Source: JBHJHP01 sp042219825
GTDB lineage: Bacteria > Bacteroidota > Bacteroidia > Bacteroidales > UBA5342
Assembly: GCF_042219825.1 (NCBI RefSeq)
Contig: NZ_JBHJHQ010000002.1
Location: 1-64,000 of the forward strand
DNA: 64,000 nucleotides
Direction: 5' to 3'
Part shown: positions 41,453 through 51,200 of the stretch, in pieces
How the letters are laid out: every line of letters starts with the position of its first letter
How positions within the stretch are numbered: position 1 is the first letter of the stretch
Made by a program: the position numbers and the translations under genes
The notes under the pieces: generated by a model
Seen by the model: the letters and a program-made list of their open reading frames with translations, nothing else
Database searches by the model: none
What the model was told of the DNA's origin: nothing

Positions 41453-42001
41453 ATGACTGAGAAATTAGAAAAAAAGTGGTATGTATTAAGGGCTATTGGT
41501 GGTAAAGAGAAGAAGGTAAAAGAACTTCTTGAACACGAAATGGCTAATACCGATTTAGGGAAATACGTTTCTCAGGTATTAATCCCAACAGAGAAGGTCT
41601 ATCAAATCAGGAACGGTAAGAAAATCAGTAAGGAGAGAAACTTTTTTCCTGGTTACATCTTAATCGAAGCAGCACTCGTTGGTGAAGTGCCTCACACATT
41701 AAGAAATTTAACCAATGTAATCGGCTTCCTGGGGGATGGTGGAGAACTGCCGACACCTCTGCGATTATCTGAGGTTAACAGGATTTTAGGAAAAGTGGAT
41801 CAATTGGCTGATTCTGATGAAGAAATGGCCGTTCCTTTCTTCGTTGGCGAAACCATCAAAGTTACTTCAGGACCTTTTAACGGGTTCAATGGTATCATTG
41901 AGGAAGTTAATGAAGAGAAGAAAAAGTTGAAAGTGATGGTTAAGATCTTCGGTCGTAAAACACCGCTGGAGCTTGGCTTCATGGATGTTGAGAAGGAATA
42001 G
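41453..42001 (+). CDS. nusG: Transcription termination/antitermination protein NusG
   Basis: Binds RNA polymerase and links it to Rho or the ribosome. It is 182 residues from the ATG at 41453. The NGN domain (KKWYVLRAIGGKEKKVKELL, RNFFPGYILIEA) is followed by a KOW domain with VGETIKVTSGPFNGFNGIIEEV. A TTG two codons earlier is an unlikely alternative. It lies between secE and rplK. Confidence 0.97.
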   Translation: MTEKLEKKWYVLRAIGGKEKKVKELLEHEMANTDLGKYVSQVLIPTEKVYQIRNGKKISKERNFFPGYILIEAALVGEVPHTLRNLTNVIGFLGDGGELPTPLRLSEVNRILGKVDQLADSDEEMAVPFFVGETIKVTSGPFNGFNGIIEEVNEEKKKLKVMVKIFGRKTPLELGFMDVEKE

Positions 42002-42066
42002 GCAATGGATGTTACGCATTTGTCAGAATTCCTGTAAAATTAACAATTTCAAAGTAACGATTTATC

Positions 42067-42510
42067 ATGGCTAAAGAAATTGCTGGACTTATAAAGTTAC
42101 AGATCAGAGGAGGAGCAGCGAATCCCTCACCACCAGTAGGACCTGCATTAGGTGCTAAAGGTGTTAATATCATGGAGTTTTGCAAGCAATTCAATGCCAG
42201 AACTCAGGATAAGGCTGGTAAAGTATTACCGGTTGTTATCACTGTATATAGCGATAAGTCGTTCGATTTTGTCATCAAAACACCTCCTGCAGCAGTTCAG
42301 TTGTTGGAAGCCGCTAAGTTAAAGAGCGGTTCTGCTGAACCAAACAGGAAAAAAGTGGCTCAGGTAACCTGGGATCAGGTAAAGGCCATAGCAGAAGACA
42401 AAATGAGCGACCTTAACTGCTTTACAGTAGAGTCTGCCATGAGAATGATTGCAGGTACTGCACGAAGTATGGGAATCACTGTTTCCGGAGAGTTTCCGGT
42501 TAATCAATAA
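42067..42510 (+). CDS. rplK: 50S ribosomal protein L11
   Basis: A protein of the GTPase-associated centre. It is 147 residues with the family start IAGLIKLQIRGGAANPSPPVGPALGAKGVNIMEF and the C-terminal rRNA-binding half (GSAEPNRKKVAQVTWDQV, AGTARSMGI). It is the first of the rplKAJL ribosomal stalk genes. Confidence 0.99.
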   Translation: MAKEIAGLIKLQIRGGAANPSPPVGPALGAKGVNIMEFCKQFNARTQDKAGKVLPVVITVYSDKSFDFVIKTPPAAVQLLEAAKLKSGSAEPNRKKVAQVTWDQVKAIAEDKMSDLNCFTVESAMRMIAGTARSMGITVSGEFPVNQ

Positions 42511-42525
42511 AACAGAATTTTGAAA

Positions 42526-43215
42526 ATGAGTAAATTAACAAAAAATCAAAAAGCTGCTTTAGAAAAGATTGAAGCCGGAAAAGCCTATACTCTAGCTGAG
42601 GCATCAGCATTGGTAAAGGAAGTAACCTATACCAAATTCGATGCATCAGTTGATATAGATGTTCGTTTAGGTGTAGATCCTAGAAAAGCTAACCAAATGG
42701 TTAGAGGTATTGTTTCACTTCCTCACGGAACAGGTAAAGAAACCAGAGTACTGGTTCTTTGTACTCCCGAAAAGGAAGAAGAAGCAAAAGCAGCTGGAGC
42801 AGATTACGTAGGTTTGGATGACTATATTGATAAGATCAAAGGTGGTTGGACAGATGTAGACGTAATTATTACCATGCCTCCTGTAATGGGGAAAGTTGGT
42901 CAGTTAGGACGAATCTTAGGGCCTCGTGGTTTAATGCCAAACCCTAAGAGCGGTACTGTTACAATGGAAGTTGGTAAAGCTGTGAGTGAAGTTAAACAAG
43001 GTAAAATTGATTTTAAAGTTGATAAATACGGAATTGTACACACATCTATCGGTAAAGTAAACTTTACACCCGATAAACTGGTGGACAACGCTAAGGAATT
43101 TATTGACACCTTGAATAAGCTGAAACCATCTGCTGCCAAAGGAACTTACATTAAAAGCATTTATCTTTCAAGTACCATGAGTCCTGGTATCAAAGTGGAC
43201 CCTAAAGAGTTTTAA
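42526..43215 (+). CDS. rplA: 50S ribosomal protein L1
   Basis: Forms the mobile L1 stalk at the ribosomal E site, and in many bacteria represses its own operon. It is 229 residues from the ATG at 42526. Landmarks are DASVDIDVRLGVDPRKANQM, GPRGLMPNPKSGTV, and the C-terminal IKSIYLSSTMSPGIKVD. A TTG two codons upstream is less likely as a start. It is 15 bases after rplK. Confidence 0.98.
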   Translation: MSKLTKNQKAALEKIEAGKAYTLAEASALVKEVTYTKFDASVDIDVRLGVDPRKANQMVRGIVSLPHGTGKETRVLVLCTPEKEEEAKAAGADYVGLDDYIDKIKGGWTDVDVIITMPPVMGKVGQLGRILGPRGLMPNPKSGTVTMEVGKAVSEVKQGKIDFKVDKYGIVHTSIGKVNFTPDKLVDNAKEFIDTLNKLKPSAAKGTYIKSIYLSSTMSPGIKVDPKEF

Positions 43216-43234
43216 TCTTTAATAGGACAAGAAA

Positions 43235-43756
43235 ATGAAAAAGGAAGATAAAAGTGCATTAATAAGCGATTTGTCATCAAAACTTGAAGAGTATAGTCAC
43301 TTCTATTTAGCTGATATTGCAGATCTCGATTCTGTAAAATCAAGCAACCTTAGAAGAGAGTGCTTCAATAAAGACATAAAGCTGATTGTAGTTAAGAATA
43401 CACTTCTTAAAAAAGCTCTTGAAAACAGCGAGACAGATTATAGTGAACTCTATCCTGTTTTAAAAGGAAATACATCGGTAATGTTTAGCAATACCGGTAA
43501 TATTCCTGCAAAACTTATCAAGGAATTCAGAAAAAAAGCAGATAAGCCTGTGCTTAAAGCTGCTTATGTTGAAGAGTCTTGCTATGTCGGTGAAAATCAG
43601 TTGGATTTTCTCGCAACTATTAAGAGTAAAGATGAGCTCATTGGTGATCTTATTGCCTTGTTGCAATCACCAGCTAAAAATGTTATCTCAGGCCTTCAGG
43701 GTGCTGCAGGTGGCAAAATCCACGGCTTGTTAAAAGCAATGGAAGAAAGAGAGTAG
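43235..43756 (+). CDS. rplJ: 50S ribosomal protein L10
   Basis: The stalk base that carries L7/L12 dimers. It is 173 residues with the family segments FYLADIADLDSVKSSNLRRECF, IKLIVVKNTLLKKAL, and a C-terminal helix ending SGLQGAAGGKIHGLLKAMEERE. It is followed after 44 bases by rplL, its partner. Confidence 0.97.
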   Translation: MKKEDKSALISDLSSKLEEYSHFYLADIADLDSVKSSNLRRECFNKDIKLIVVKNTLLKKALENSETDYSELYPVLKGNTSVMFSNTGNIPAKLIKEFRKKADKPVLKAAYVEESCYVGENQLDFLATIKSKDELIGDLIALLQSPAKNVISGLQGAAGGKIHGLLKAMEERE

Positions 43757-43800
43757 TTTTTTATATCAAATTTTTGAAATATAATTAAATAAATAGAAAA

Positions 43801-44181
43801 ATGGCTGATTTGAAAAAATTTGCTGAAGAGTTAGTAAACCTTACAGTTAAAGAAGTAAATGAATTAGCAAGCATCCTCAAAGAAGAATATGGTATTGAAC
43901 CTGCTGCCGCTGCTGTTGCCGTTGCTGGTCCTGCTGCTGGTGGAGAAGCTGGTGCTGCTGCTGAAGAAAAAACAGAATTCGATGTTATCTTAAAATCTGC
44001 AGGTGCTTCTAAACTTGCGATCGTTAAACTTGTTAAAGAATTAACAGGTCTTGGTCTTAAAGAAGCAAAAGCAGTTGTAGATGAAGCTCCAGGTGCTATT
44101 AAAGAAGGTGTTAGCAAAGACGAAGCTGAAGCACTCAAAAAACAGCTTGAAGAAGCTGGTGCTGAAGTTGAAGTTAAATAA
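43801..44181 (+). CDS. rplL: 50S ribosomal protein L7/L12
   Basis: The stalk protein that recruits translational GTPases. It is 126 residues. The N-terminal dimerisation part (LKKFAEELVNLTVKEVNELASIL) is followed by an Ala/Gly-rich hinge and a C-terminal domain with EKTEFDVILKSAG, KLAIVKLVKELTGLGLKEAKAVVDEAP. A terminator-like hairpin 26 bases after the stop separates it from rpoB. Confidence 0.99.
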   Translation: MADLKKFAEELVNLTVKEVNELASILKEEYGIEPAAAAVAVAGPAAGGEAGAAAEEKTEFDVILKSAGASKLAIVKLVKELTGLGLKEAKAVVDEAPGAIKEGVSKDEAEALKKQLEEAGAEVEVK

Positions 44182-44206
44182 AACTGCGCCGGTTAATCCG
44201 GATTAC

Positions 44207-44240
44207 GGTTTAGAGCCTCTCTGAGGTTCTAAACCTTTTT
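44207..44240 (+). terminator. Attenuator-like terminator between rplL and rpoB
   Basis: A 13-bp stem (44207-44219 with 44223-44235, one G·U) and a 3-base loop are followed by five T. The position is that of the partial terminator that sets the ribosomal protein to polymerase ratio in other bacteria. Confidence 0.7.
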
Positions 44241-44258
44241 CTGTATATAAAAGTCCTT

Positions 44259-44324
44259 GATCTTCGGGCTGTTTTGAAGATCGTATTTTGCAGATTTGCA
44301 TAGTGAATTATGAGAGCATAATTC
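44259..44324 (+). promoter_or_regulatory. Two further hairpins in the rpoB leader
   Basis: GATCTTC (44259-44265) pairs with GAAGATC (44276-44282). GAATTATG (44305-44312) pairs with CATAATTC (44317-44324) over an AGAG loop. Both stems are perfect. They lie between the attenuator and the rpoB ATG, and may control polymerase expression or RNA cleavage. No full promoter is recognisable here. Confidence 0.5.
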
Positions 44325-44353
44325 AGTCATTCATAAAACTAATTGATTGGTAA

Positions 44354-47300
44354 ATGTCTTCAGTACAAAAAAAAGAGAGGATTTCTTTTGCCTCAATCAA
44401 AAATCAATTGGATTATCCTGATTTTCTGGAGGTCCAGATTAAGTCGTTTAAAGAGTTTTTTCAGTTAGAATCTACACCAGAGAACAGAAAAAACGAAGGT
44501 TTATATAGCGTTTTTGCTGAGAACTTTCCGATAACCGACACCCGAAATAATTTTGTATTAGAGTTTATAGACTATTACATCGATCCCCCGAGATATTCCA
44601 TTCAGGAATGTATTGAAAGAGGATTGACGTTTAGTGTACCTCTGAAAGCAAAGCTAAAATTATACTGTACTGATCCTGAACATGAGGATTTTGATACAGT
44701 AATTCAGGATGTATACCTGGGGCCTATCCCTTACATGACTGAAAAAGGAACATTCGTGATAAACGGCGCTGAACGTGTTATCGTTTCTCAGTTGCACCGT
44801 TCTCCTGGTGTGTTCTTTGGACAAAGTATACATGCAAACGGAACAAAACTTTATTCAGCCAGAATTATTCCTTTTAAAGGTTCCTGGATTGAATTTGCCA
44901 CAGATATCAACAATGTGATGTATGCATACATCGATCGTAAGAAGAAACTTCCGGTTACTTCGTTGTTGAGGGCAATTGGTTATGAAACCGATAAAGATAT
45001 TCTTGAAATTTTCGACCTTGCAGAAGAGGTGAAAGTTTCAAAAGCAGGTTTAAAACGTATCGTGGGAAGAAAACTCGCAGCTCGTGTTTTGAAAACCTGG
45101 ATCGAAGATTTTGTGGATGAAGATACCGGTGAAGTGGTATCCATTGAACGAAATGAAGTAATAATTGACAGGGAAACAATTATTGAAAATGAACATATTG
45201 ACGAGATACTGAATTCAGGAACTCAAACGATTCTTTTACATAAGGAAGATTTGAGCCATTCAGATTTTGCCATCATTTACAATACATTACAAAAGGACCC
45301 GTGTAACTCAGAAAAGGAGGCTGTCTATCATATTTACCGTCAGTTGCGTAATGCTGAACCGGCGGATGATATGGCTGCACGTGATGTATTGGATAAATTG
45401 TTTTTTTCAGATAAAAGATATGACCTTGGTGATGTTGGTCGTTACCGTATCAATAAAAAACTCGGTATGGAGATTGATATGGATGAACGCGTACTTACCA
45501 AACAAGATATTATTGCCATTATCAAACACCTGATAGAGTTAATTAACTCTAAAACAGATGTGGATGATATTGACCACTTAAGTAACCGTCGTGTTCGTAC
45601 TGTAGGTGAACAGCTTTACAACCAGTTTGGAGTAGGTTTATCACGTATGGCCAGAACCATTCGGGAAAGAATGAATGTTCGTGATAACGAGGTTTTTGCT
45701 CCGATTGATCTGATCAACTCAAAAACTATTTCATCTGTGATCAATTCATTCTTTGGAACTAACGCACTGTCACAGTTTATGGATCAGACCAACCCCCTGG
45801 CTGAAATGACCCATAAGCGTCGTATGTCTGCATTAGGTCCTGGTGGTCTGTCGCGTGAGCGTGCCGGTTTCGAGGTACGTGACGTACATTATACACACTA
45901 CGGACGTTTATGTCCGATTGAAACACCTGAAGGTCCGAACATTGGTTTGATATCTTCACTTTGTGTTTTCGCCAAAATAAATAATCTTGGTTTTATTGAA
46001 ACGCCGTATCGTAAGGTAAAAGATGGCGTTGTAGACTTGTCGCTTGAAGGATCAATATATTTGAGTGCAGAAGAGGAAGAAGGAAGAACCATAGCACAGG
46101 CAAACGCTCCGTTAAACGAAGATGGCAGTTTTGTTAATCAGAAAGTTAAAGCCAGATTAGACGGTGACTTCCCGCTTGCTGAAGGTTCTGAAGTAGATAT
46201 GATGGACGTTGCACCTAACCAGATTGCATCGATTGCAGCTTCTTTGATTCCATTCCTGGAACATGATGATGCGAACCGTGCGTTGATGGGATCTAACATG
46301 ATGCGCCAGGCTGTTCCACTGATTTCTCCTGAAGCTCCACTTGTTGGTACAGGTCTTGAAGGAAAAATAGTAAAAGATACCAGAACTCAGCTCGTAGCTG
46401 AACACAATGGGGTTGTTGAAAGAGTTGATGCTGAGGAAATAGTTATACGTTACGAACGTACCGATGATGAAGCATTTGTTTCTTTTGATGATAACCTGAA
46501 AGTATACAAAGTTCCCAAATTTAATAAGACTAACCAGAACACATGTATTAACCTTCGTCCTATTGTTGAAAAAGGTGAATCTGTTGTGAAAGGTCAGATT
46601 CTGACTGAAGGTTATTCTACGGATAACGGAGAATTGGCATTGGGACGTAACCTTCGTGTTGCCTTTATGCCATGGAAAGGATACAATTTTGAGGATGCAA
46701 TTGTAATTTCTGAGCGTGTGGTAAGGGAGGATCTTTTCACTTCTATACATATTGATGAATATGCACTGGAAGTAAGGGATACCAAACGAGGTCTGGAGGA
46801 ATTGACATCAGATATTCCAAACGTTAGTGAGGAAGCTACAAAAGATCTGGATGAAAATGGATTGATCAGGATTGGTGCTCACATTAAACCGGGCGATATA
46901 TTAATAGGTAAGATTACTCCAAAAGGAGAATCTGATCCGTCACCGGAAGAGAAACTGTTGCGTGCCATCTTTGGAGATAAGGCCGGTGATGTAAAAGATG
47001 CATCGCTAAAAGCTTCTCCATCATTGTCTGGAGTAGTTATAGATAAGAAGCTGTTCTCCCGTGCAGTTAAATCACGTAAAGGTAGGGCAGGTGATAAGCA
47101 GATTATTACCAAGATTGATACAGAGTTTGAAGAAAAGGCAGCTACTTATAAAGAACGACTGATTGAAAAATTATTCGTGCTGGTTAACGGTAAAACATCT
47201 CAGGGCGTAAAAGATAATCTGGGCACAGAAGTTATTCCTAAGGGTGTTAAGTTTACTCAGAAACAACTTGCCGAGCTGAACTATGAAGATATCAACATCG

Positions 47301-48166
47301 ATAAATGGACAACTGATAAACATAAAAATGATATGATCCGTGAGTTGATCATGAACTATCAGTTGAAATTTAAAGAACTTGATGCAAGAACCAAAAGACG
47401 TAAGAACAGTATTCAGGTTGGTGATGATCTTCCGGCAGGTATTGTTCAGCTTGCTAAGGTTTACATTGCTAAGAAACGTAAACTTACAGTTGGTGATAAA
47501 ATGGCAGGTCGTCACGGTAACAAAGGTATTGTTTCACGTATCGTTCGTTTTGAAGATATGCCGTTCCTTGAGGACGGATCACCGGTTGATATTGTTTTGA
47601 ACCCACTTGGTGTACCTTCAAGGATGAACCTTGGTCAGATTTATGAAACAGTTCTTGGCTGGGCCGGTAGAGTGTTGGGATGTACTTTCGGTACGCCAAT
47701 TTTTGACGGTGCTAAGCTTGAGGATATTGATAACTGGATGGCTAAGGCTAACTTGCCGGCTTTTGGTAAGTCTCAACTTTACGATGGAGGAACAGGTGAA
47801 CCATTCGATCAGCCGGCTACTGTTGGTGAGATCTACATGCTGAAACTTGGCCATATGGTTGAAGATAAGATGCATGCCCGTTCAATTGGTCCATACTCAT
47901 TGATAACCCAGCAACCATTGGGTGGTAAAGCACAGTTTGGTGGTCAGCGTTTTGGTGAAATGGAGGTATGGGCACTTGAAGCGTTTGGTGCATCTCACAT
48001 CTTACAGGAAATCCTTACTGTTAAGTCTGATGATGTTATTGGAAGGGCTAAAGCTTACGAGGCAATCGTTAAGGGTGATGCAATGCCAACTCCTGGTATT
48101 CCGGAATCATTAAACGTGTTGTTGCACGAACTTCGTGGTTTGGGCTTAAGCATTAACCTGGAGTAG
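44354..48166 (+). CDS. rpoB: DNA-directed RNA polymerase subunit beta
   Basis: The catalytic-core beta subunit, 1270 residues. The fork loop and rifampicin region are recognised in FGTNALSQFMDQTNPLAEMT and HKRRMSALGPGGLSRERAGF. Further on are HYGRLCPIETPEGPNIGL, GRNLRVAFMPWKGYNFEDA, and the conserved GDKMAGRHGNKGIVS. The end PESLNVLLHELRGLGLSINLE is typical. No resistance-type change in the rifampicin region is obvious by eye. The gene follows rplL after a structured 172-base spacer and precedes rpoC. Confidence 0.99.
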   Translation: MSSVQKKERISFASIKNQLDYPDFLEVQIKSFKEFFQLESTPENRKNEGLYSVFAENFPITDTRNNFVLEFIDYYIDPPRYSIQECIERGLTFSVPLKAKLKLYCTDPEHEDFDTVIQDVYLGPIPYMTEKGTFVINGAERVIVSQLHRSPGVFFGQSIHANGTKLYSARIIPFKGSWIEFATDINNVMYAYIDRKKKLPVTSLLRAIGYETDKDILEIFDLAEEVKVSKAGLKRIVGRKLAARVLKTWIEDFVDEDTGEVVSIERNEVIIDRETIIENEHIDEILNSGTQTILLHKEDLSHSDFAIIYNTLQKDPCNSEKEAVYHIYRQLRNAEPADDMAARDVLDKLFFSDKRYDLGDVGRYRINKKLGMEIDMDERVLTKQDIIAIIKHLIELINSKTDVDDIDHLSNRRVRTVGEQLYNQFGVGLSRMARTIRERMNVRDNEVFAPIDLINSKTISSVINSFFGTNALSQFMDQTNPLAEMTHKRRMSALGPGGLSRERAGFEVRDVHYTHYGRLCPIETPEGPNIGLISSLCVFAKINNLGFIETPYRKVKDGVVDLSLEGSIYLSAEEEEGRTIAQANAPLNEDGSFVNQKVKARLDGDFPLAEGSEVDMMDVAPNQIASIAASLIPFLEHDDANRALMGSNMMRQAVPLISPEAPLVGTGLEGKIVKDTRTQLVAEHNGVVERVDAEEIVIRYERTDDEAFVSFDDNLKVYKVPKFNKTNQNTCINLRPIVEKGESVVKGQILTEGYSTDNGELALGRNLRVAFMPWKGYNFEDAIVISERVVREDLFTSIHIDEYALEVRDTKRGLEELTSDIPNVSEEATKDLDENGLIRIGAHIKPGDILIGKITPKGESDPSPEEKLLRAIFGDKAGDVKDASLKASPSLSGVVIDKKLFSRAVKSRKGRAGDKQIITKIDTEFEEKAATYKERLIEKLFVLVNGKTSQGVKDNLGTEVIPKGVKFTQKQLAELNYEDINIDKWTTDKHKNDMIRELIMNYQLKFKELDARTKRRKNSIQVGDDLPAGIVQLAKVYIAKKRKLTVGDKMAGRHGNKGIVSRIVRFEDMPFLEDGSPVDIVLNPLGVPSRMNLGQIYETVLGWAGRVLGCTFGTPIFDGAKLEDIDNWMAKANLPAFGKSQLYDGGTGEPFDQPATVGEIYMLKLGHMVEDKMHARSIGPYSLITQQPLGGKAQFGGQRFGEMEVWALEAFGASHILQEILTVKSDDVIGRAKAYEAIVKGDAMPTPGIPESLNVLLHELRGLGLSINLE

Positions 48167-48213
48167 TAAGTGGTGTTCTTTAATTGAATTTTTGATTTTT
48201 AATATATTGCTTT

Positions 48214-51200
48214 ATGGCATTCAGAAAAGATAATAAAGTTAAAAGTAATTTTACCCGCATTTCAATCGGCTTAACTTCTCCTGAAGAAGTTTTGGAGCGT
48301 TCAAGCGGTGAGGTTACGAAGCCAGAGACAATCAACTACCGAACTTATAAGCCTGAAAGGGACGGACTTTTCTGTGAAAGGATTTTCGGACCTGTTAAGG
48401 ATTATGAGTGTCATTGCGGTAAATATAAGCGTATTCGTTATAAGGGAATCGTTTGTGACCGTTGTGGTGTTGAAGTAACTGAAAAGAAGGTGAGAAGGGA
48501 ACGTATGGGGCATATCCAACTGGTTGTTCCGGTGGCTCACATCTGGTACTTTAAATCTTTACCAAATAAAATTGGATATCTTCTCGGATTACCGACCAAA
48601 AAACTGGATAGCATTATTTATTACGAAAGATATGTAGTAATCCAGCCCGGTGTTAAAGAAGAAGATGGGATTAATGTAATGGATTTTCTTACGGAGCAGG
48701 AGTATCTGGATATTATGGATACAATTCCGAGAGAAAATCAGATGCTTGACGATGACGATCCAAACAAATTCATCGCCAGAATGGGGGCAGAAGCTATTTT
48801 CGATCTTTTAGCCCGTCTGGATCTTGATGGATTATCGTACGATCTGCGTCACAAAGCGAACAATGAAACGTCGCAGCAACGTAAAAATGAAGCACTGAAG
48901 AGACTTCAGGTTGTAGAGGCATTCCGTGCATCTAAAGGTAGAAACAAACCAGAATGGATGATTGTGAAAATTGTTCCGGTTATTCCACCTGAGTTGAGGC
49001 CTTTGGTTCCGCTGGATGGAGGACGTTTTGCAACATCGGATCTTAACGACCTTTACAGGAGAGTTATTATTCGTAACAACAGGTTAAAACGACTGATAGA
49101 TATAAAGGCTCCGGAAGTAATCCTACGTAACGAAAAACGTATGCTTCAGGAAGCTGTAGACAGTTTATTTGATAACTCAAGAAAAGCAAGTGCCGTTAAA
49201 ACTGAGGCTAACCGTCCGTTGAAATCGCTTTCAGACAGTTTGAAAGGAAAACAGGGACGTTTCCGTCAGAATTTGCTCGGTAAAAGGGTTGACTATTCTG
49301 CACGTTCTGTAATTGTGGTTGGTCCTGAGCTTAAAATGCATGAGTGTGGTATTCCGAAGGAAATGGCTGCAGAACTTTACAAACCTTTTGTGATAAGGAA
49401 ACTGATTGAAAGAGGTATTGTAAAAACTGTAAAATCTGCTAAGAAGATTGTTGACAGAAGAGAGCCTGTAATTTGGGATATACTTGAAAATGTATTGAAA
49501 GGTCATCCTGTTATGCTGAACCGTGCGCCTACTTTGCACCGTTTGGGTATCCAGGCTTTCCAGCCTAAACTGATTGAAGGTAAGGCTATTCAGTTGCATC
49601 CGCTTGCATGTACAGCATTTAACGCTGACTTCGACGGTGACCAGATGGCGGTCCATTTGCCATTGGGAAATGCTGCTGTTCTCGAAGCTCAGATGCTGAT
49701 GCTTGCATCGCATAATATTCTGAACCCGGCAAACGGAGCTCCAATTACTGTTCCTTCTCAGGATATGGTATTGGGTCTGTATTATATTACAAAAGAACGT
49801 GAGGGCGCCAGGGGTGAAGGAATAACCTTCTATTCACCTGAAGAAGTTCTTATTGCATATAATGAGAAAAGAGTCGCGCTTCATGCAAAAATAAAAGTAA
49901 GAACTACAGATATTGATGAAGAAGGTAAGATTATTACCAGAATCATTGAAACAACTGTAGGTAGGGTACTCTTTAATGAAAATGTACCCAAAGAAGTTGG
50001 TTATATCAATAAGATTTTAACAAAGAAATCTTTGCGTGATATCATTGGGACTATATACAAAAAATGTGGTACTGCTGTAACAGCCGATTTCCTGGATGCT
50101 ATTAAGGAGATGGGATATATCAATGCTTTCAGGGGAGGATTATCTTTCAATCTTGAAGATGTTATTATTCCTGAGGAGAAAGAAAGTCTGGTTTCTGAAG
50201 GATATGCAGAAGTTGAGGAGATCATGGCTAACTATAACATGGGTTTCATTACAAATAATGAACGTTATAACCAGATTATTGATACCTGGACACACATTAA
50301 CTCAAGGTTGACTTCAACAGTTATGAGGCAGTTGAGTACCGACAACCAGGGATTCAACTCTGTTTATATGATGCTTGACTCTGGTGCAAGGGGATCCAAG
50401 GAACAGATTCGTCAGTTGTCCGGTATGAGGGGATTGATGGCAAAACCACAGAAGTCAGGTGCTGAAGGAGGGCAGATCATTGAAAACCCGATTCTTTCTA
50501 ACTTTAAAGAAGGTCTTTCGGTACTGGAGTACTTTATTTCTACGCACGGTGCACGTAAAGGTCTTGCGGATACAGCGCTTAAAACAGCGGATGCGGGTTA
50601 TCTTACCCGTCGTTTAGTAGACGTTTCACAGGATGTGATTATTACAGAGGAAGATTGTGGTACACTGCGTGGTCTGAGTATTTCTCCTATCAAAAATAAG
50701 GAAGAAATTGTAGCCTCTTTAAGTGACAGAATTCTGGGTCGTGTAACAGTTCATGATGTTTATCATCCTCAAACAGGTGACCTGATAGTACGTTCCGGTG
50801 AAATTGTTGGGGAACACGAAGCTGAATTAATAGAAAACTCACCGTTGGAAACTGTCGAAGTACGCTCAGTACTTACATGTGAATCTAAAAGAGGGGTATG
50901 TGCCAAATGTTACGGACGCAACCTGTCCACCAGTAAAATGGTTCAAAAGGGAGAGGCTGTTGGTGTTATTGCCGCACAGTCCATTGGAGAACCAGGTACA
51001 CAGTTAACACTTCGTACATTCCACGTTGGGGGTACTGCCGGTAACATTGCTACTGATAACAGCGTAATTTCAAAATATGATGGTGTTGCCGAATTTGAGG
51101 AATTACGTACTGTACCTCATGTTGATGAGTTTAGTAAAAATATAGATGTGGTAATTGGCCGTTTGGCAGAAATGCGTATCATCGATAAAAAGACAAATAT

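Noticed and set aside
46157..46750. 197-codon minus-strand frame inside rpoB
   Set aside because: rpoB is certain on the other strand. The frame has no family features and is a by-product of biased codon use.
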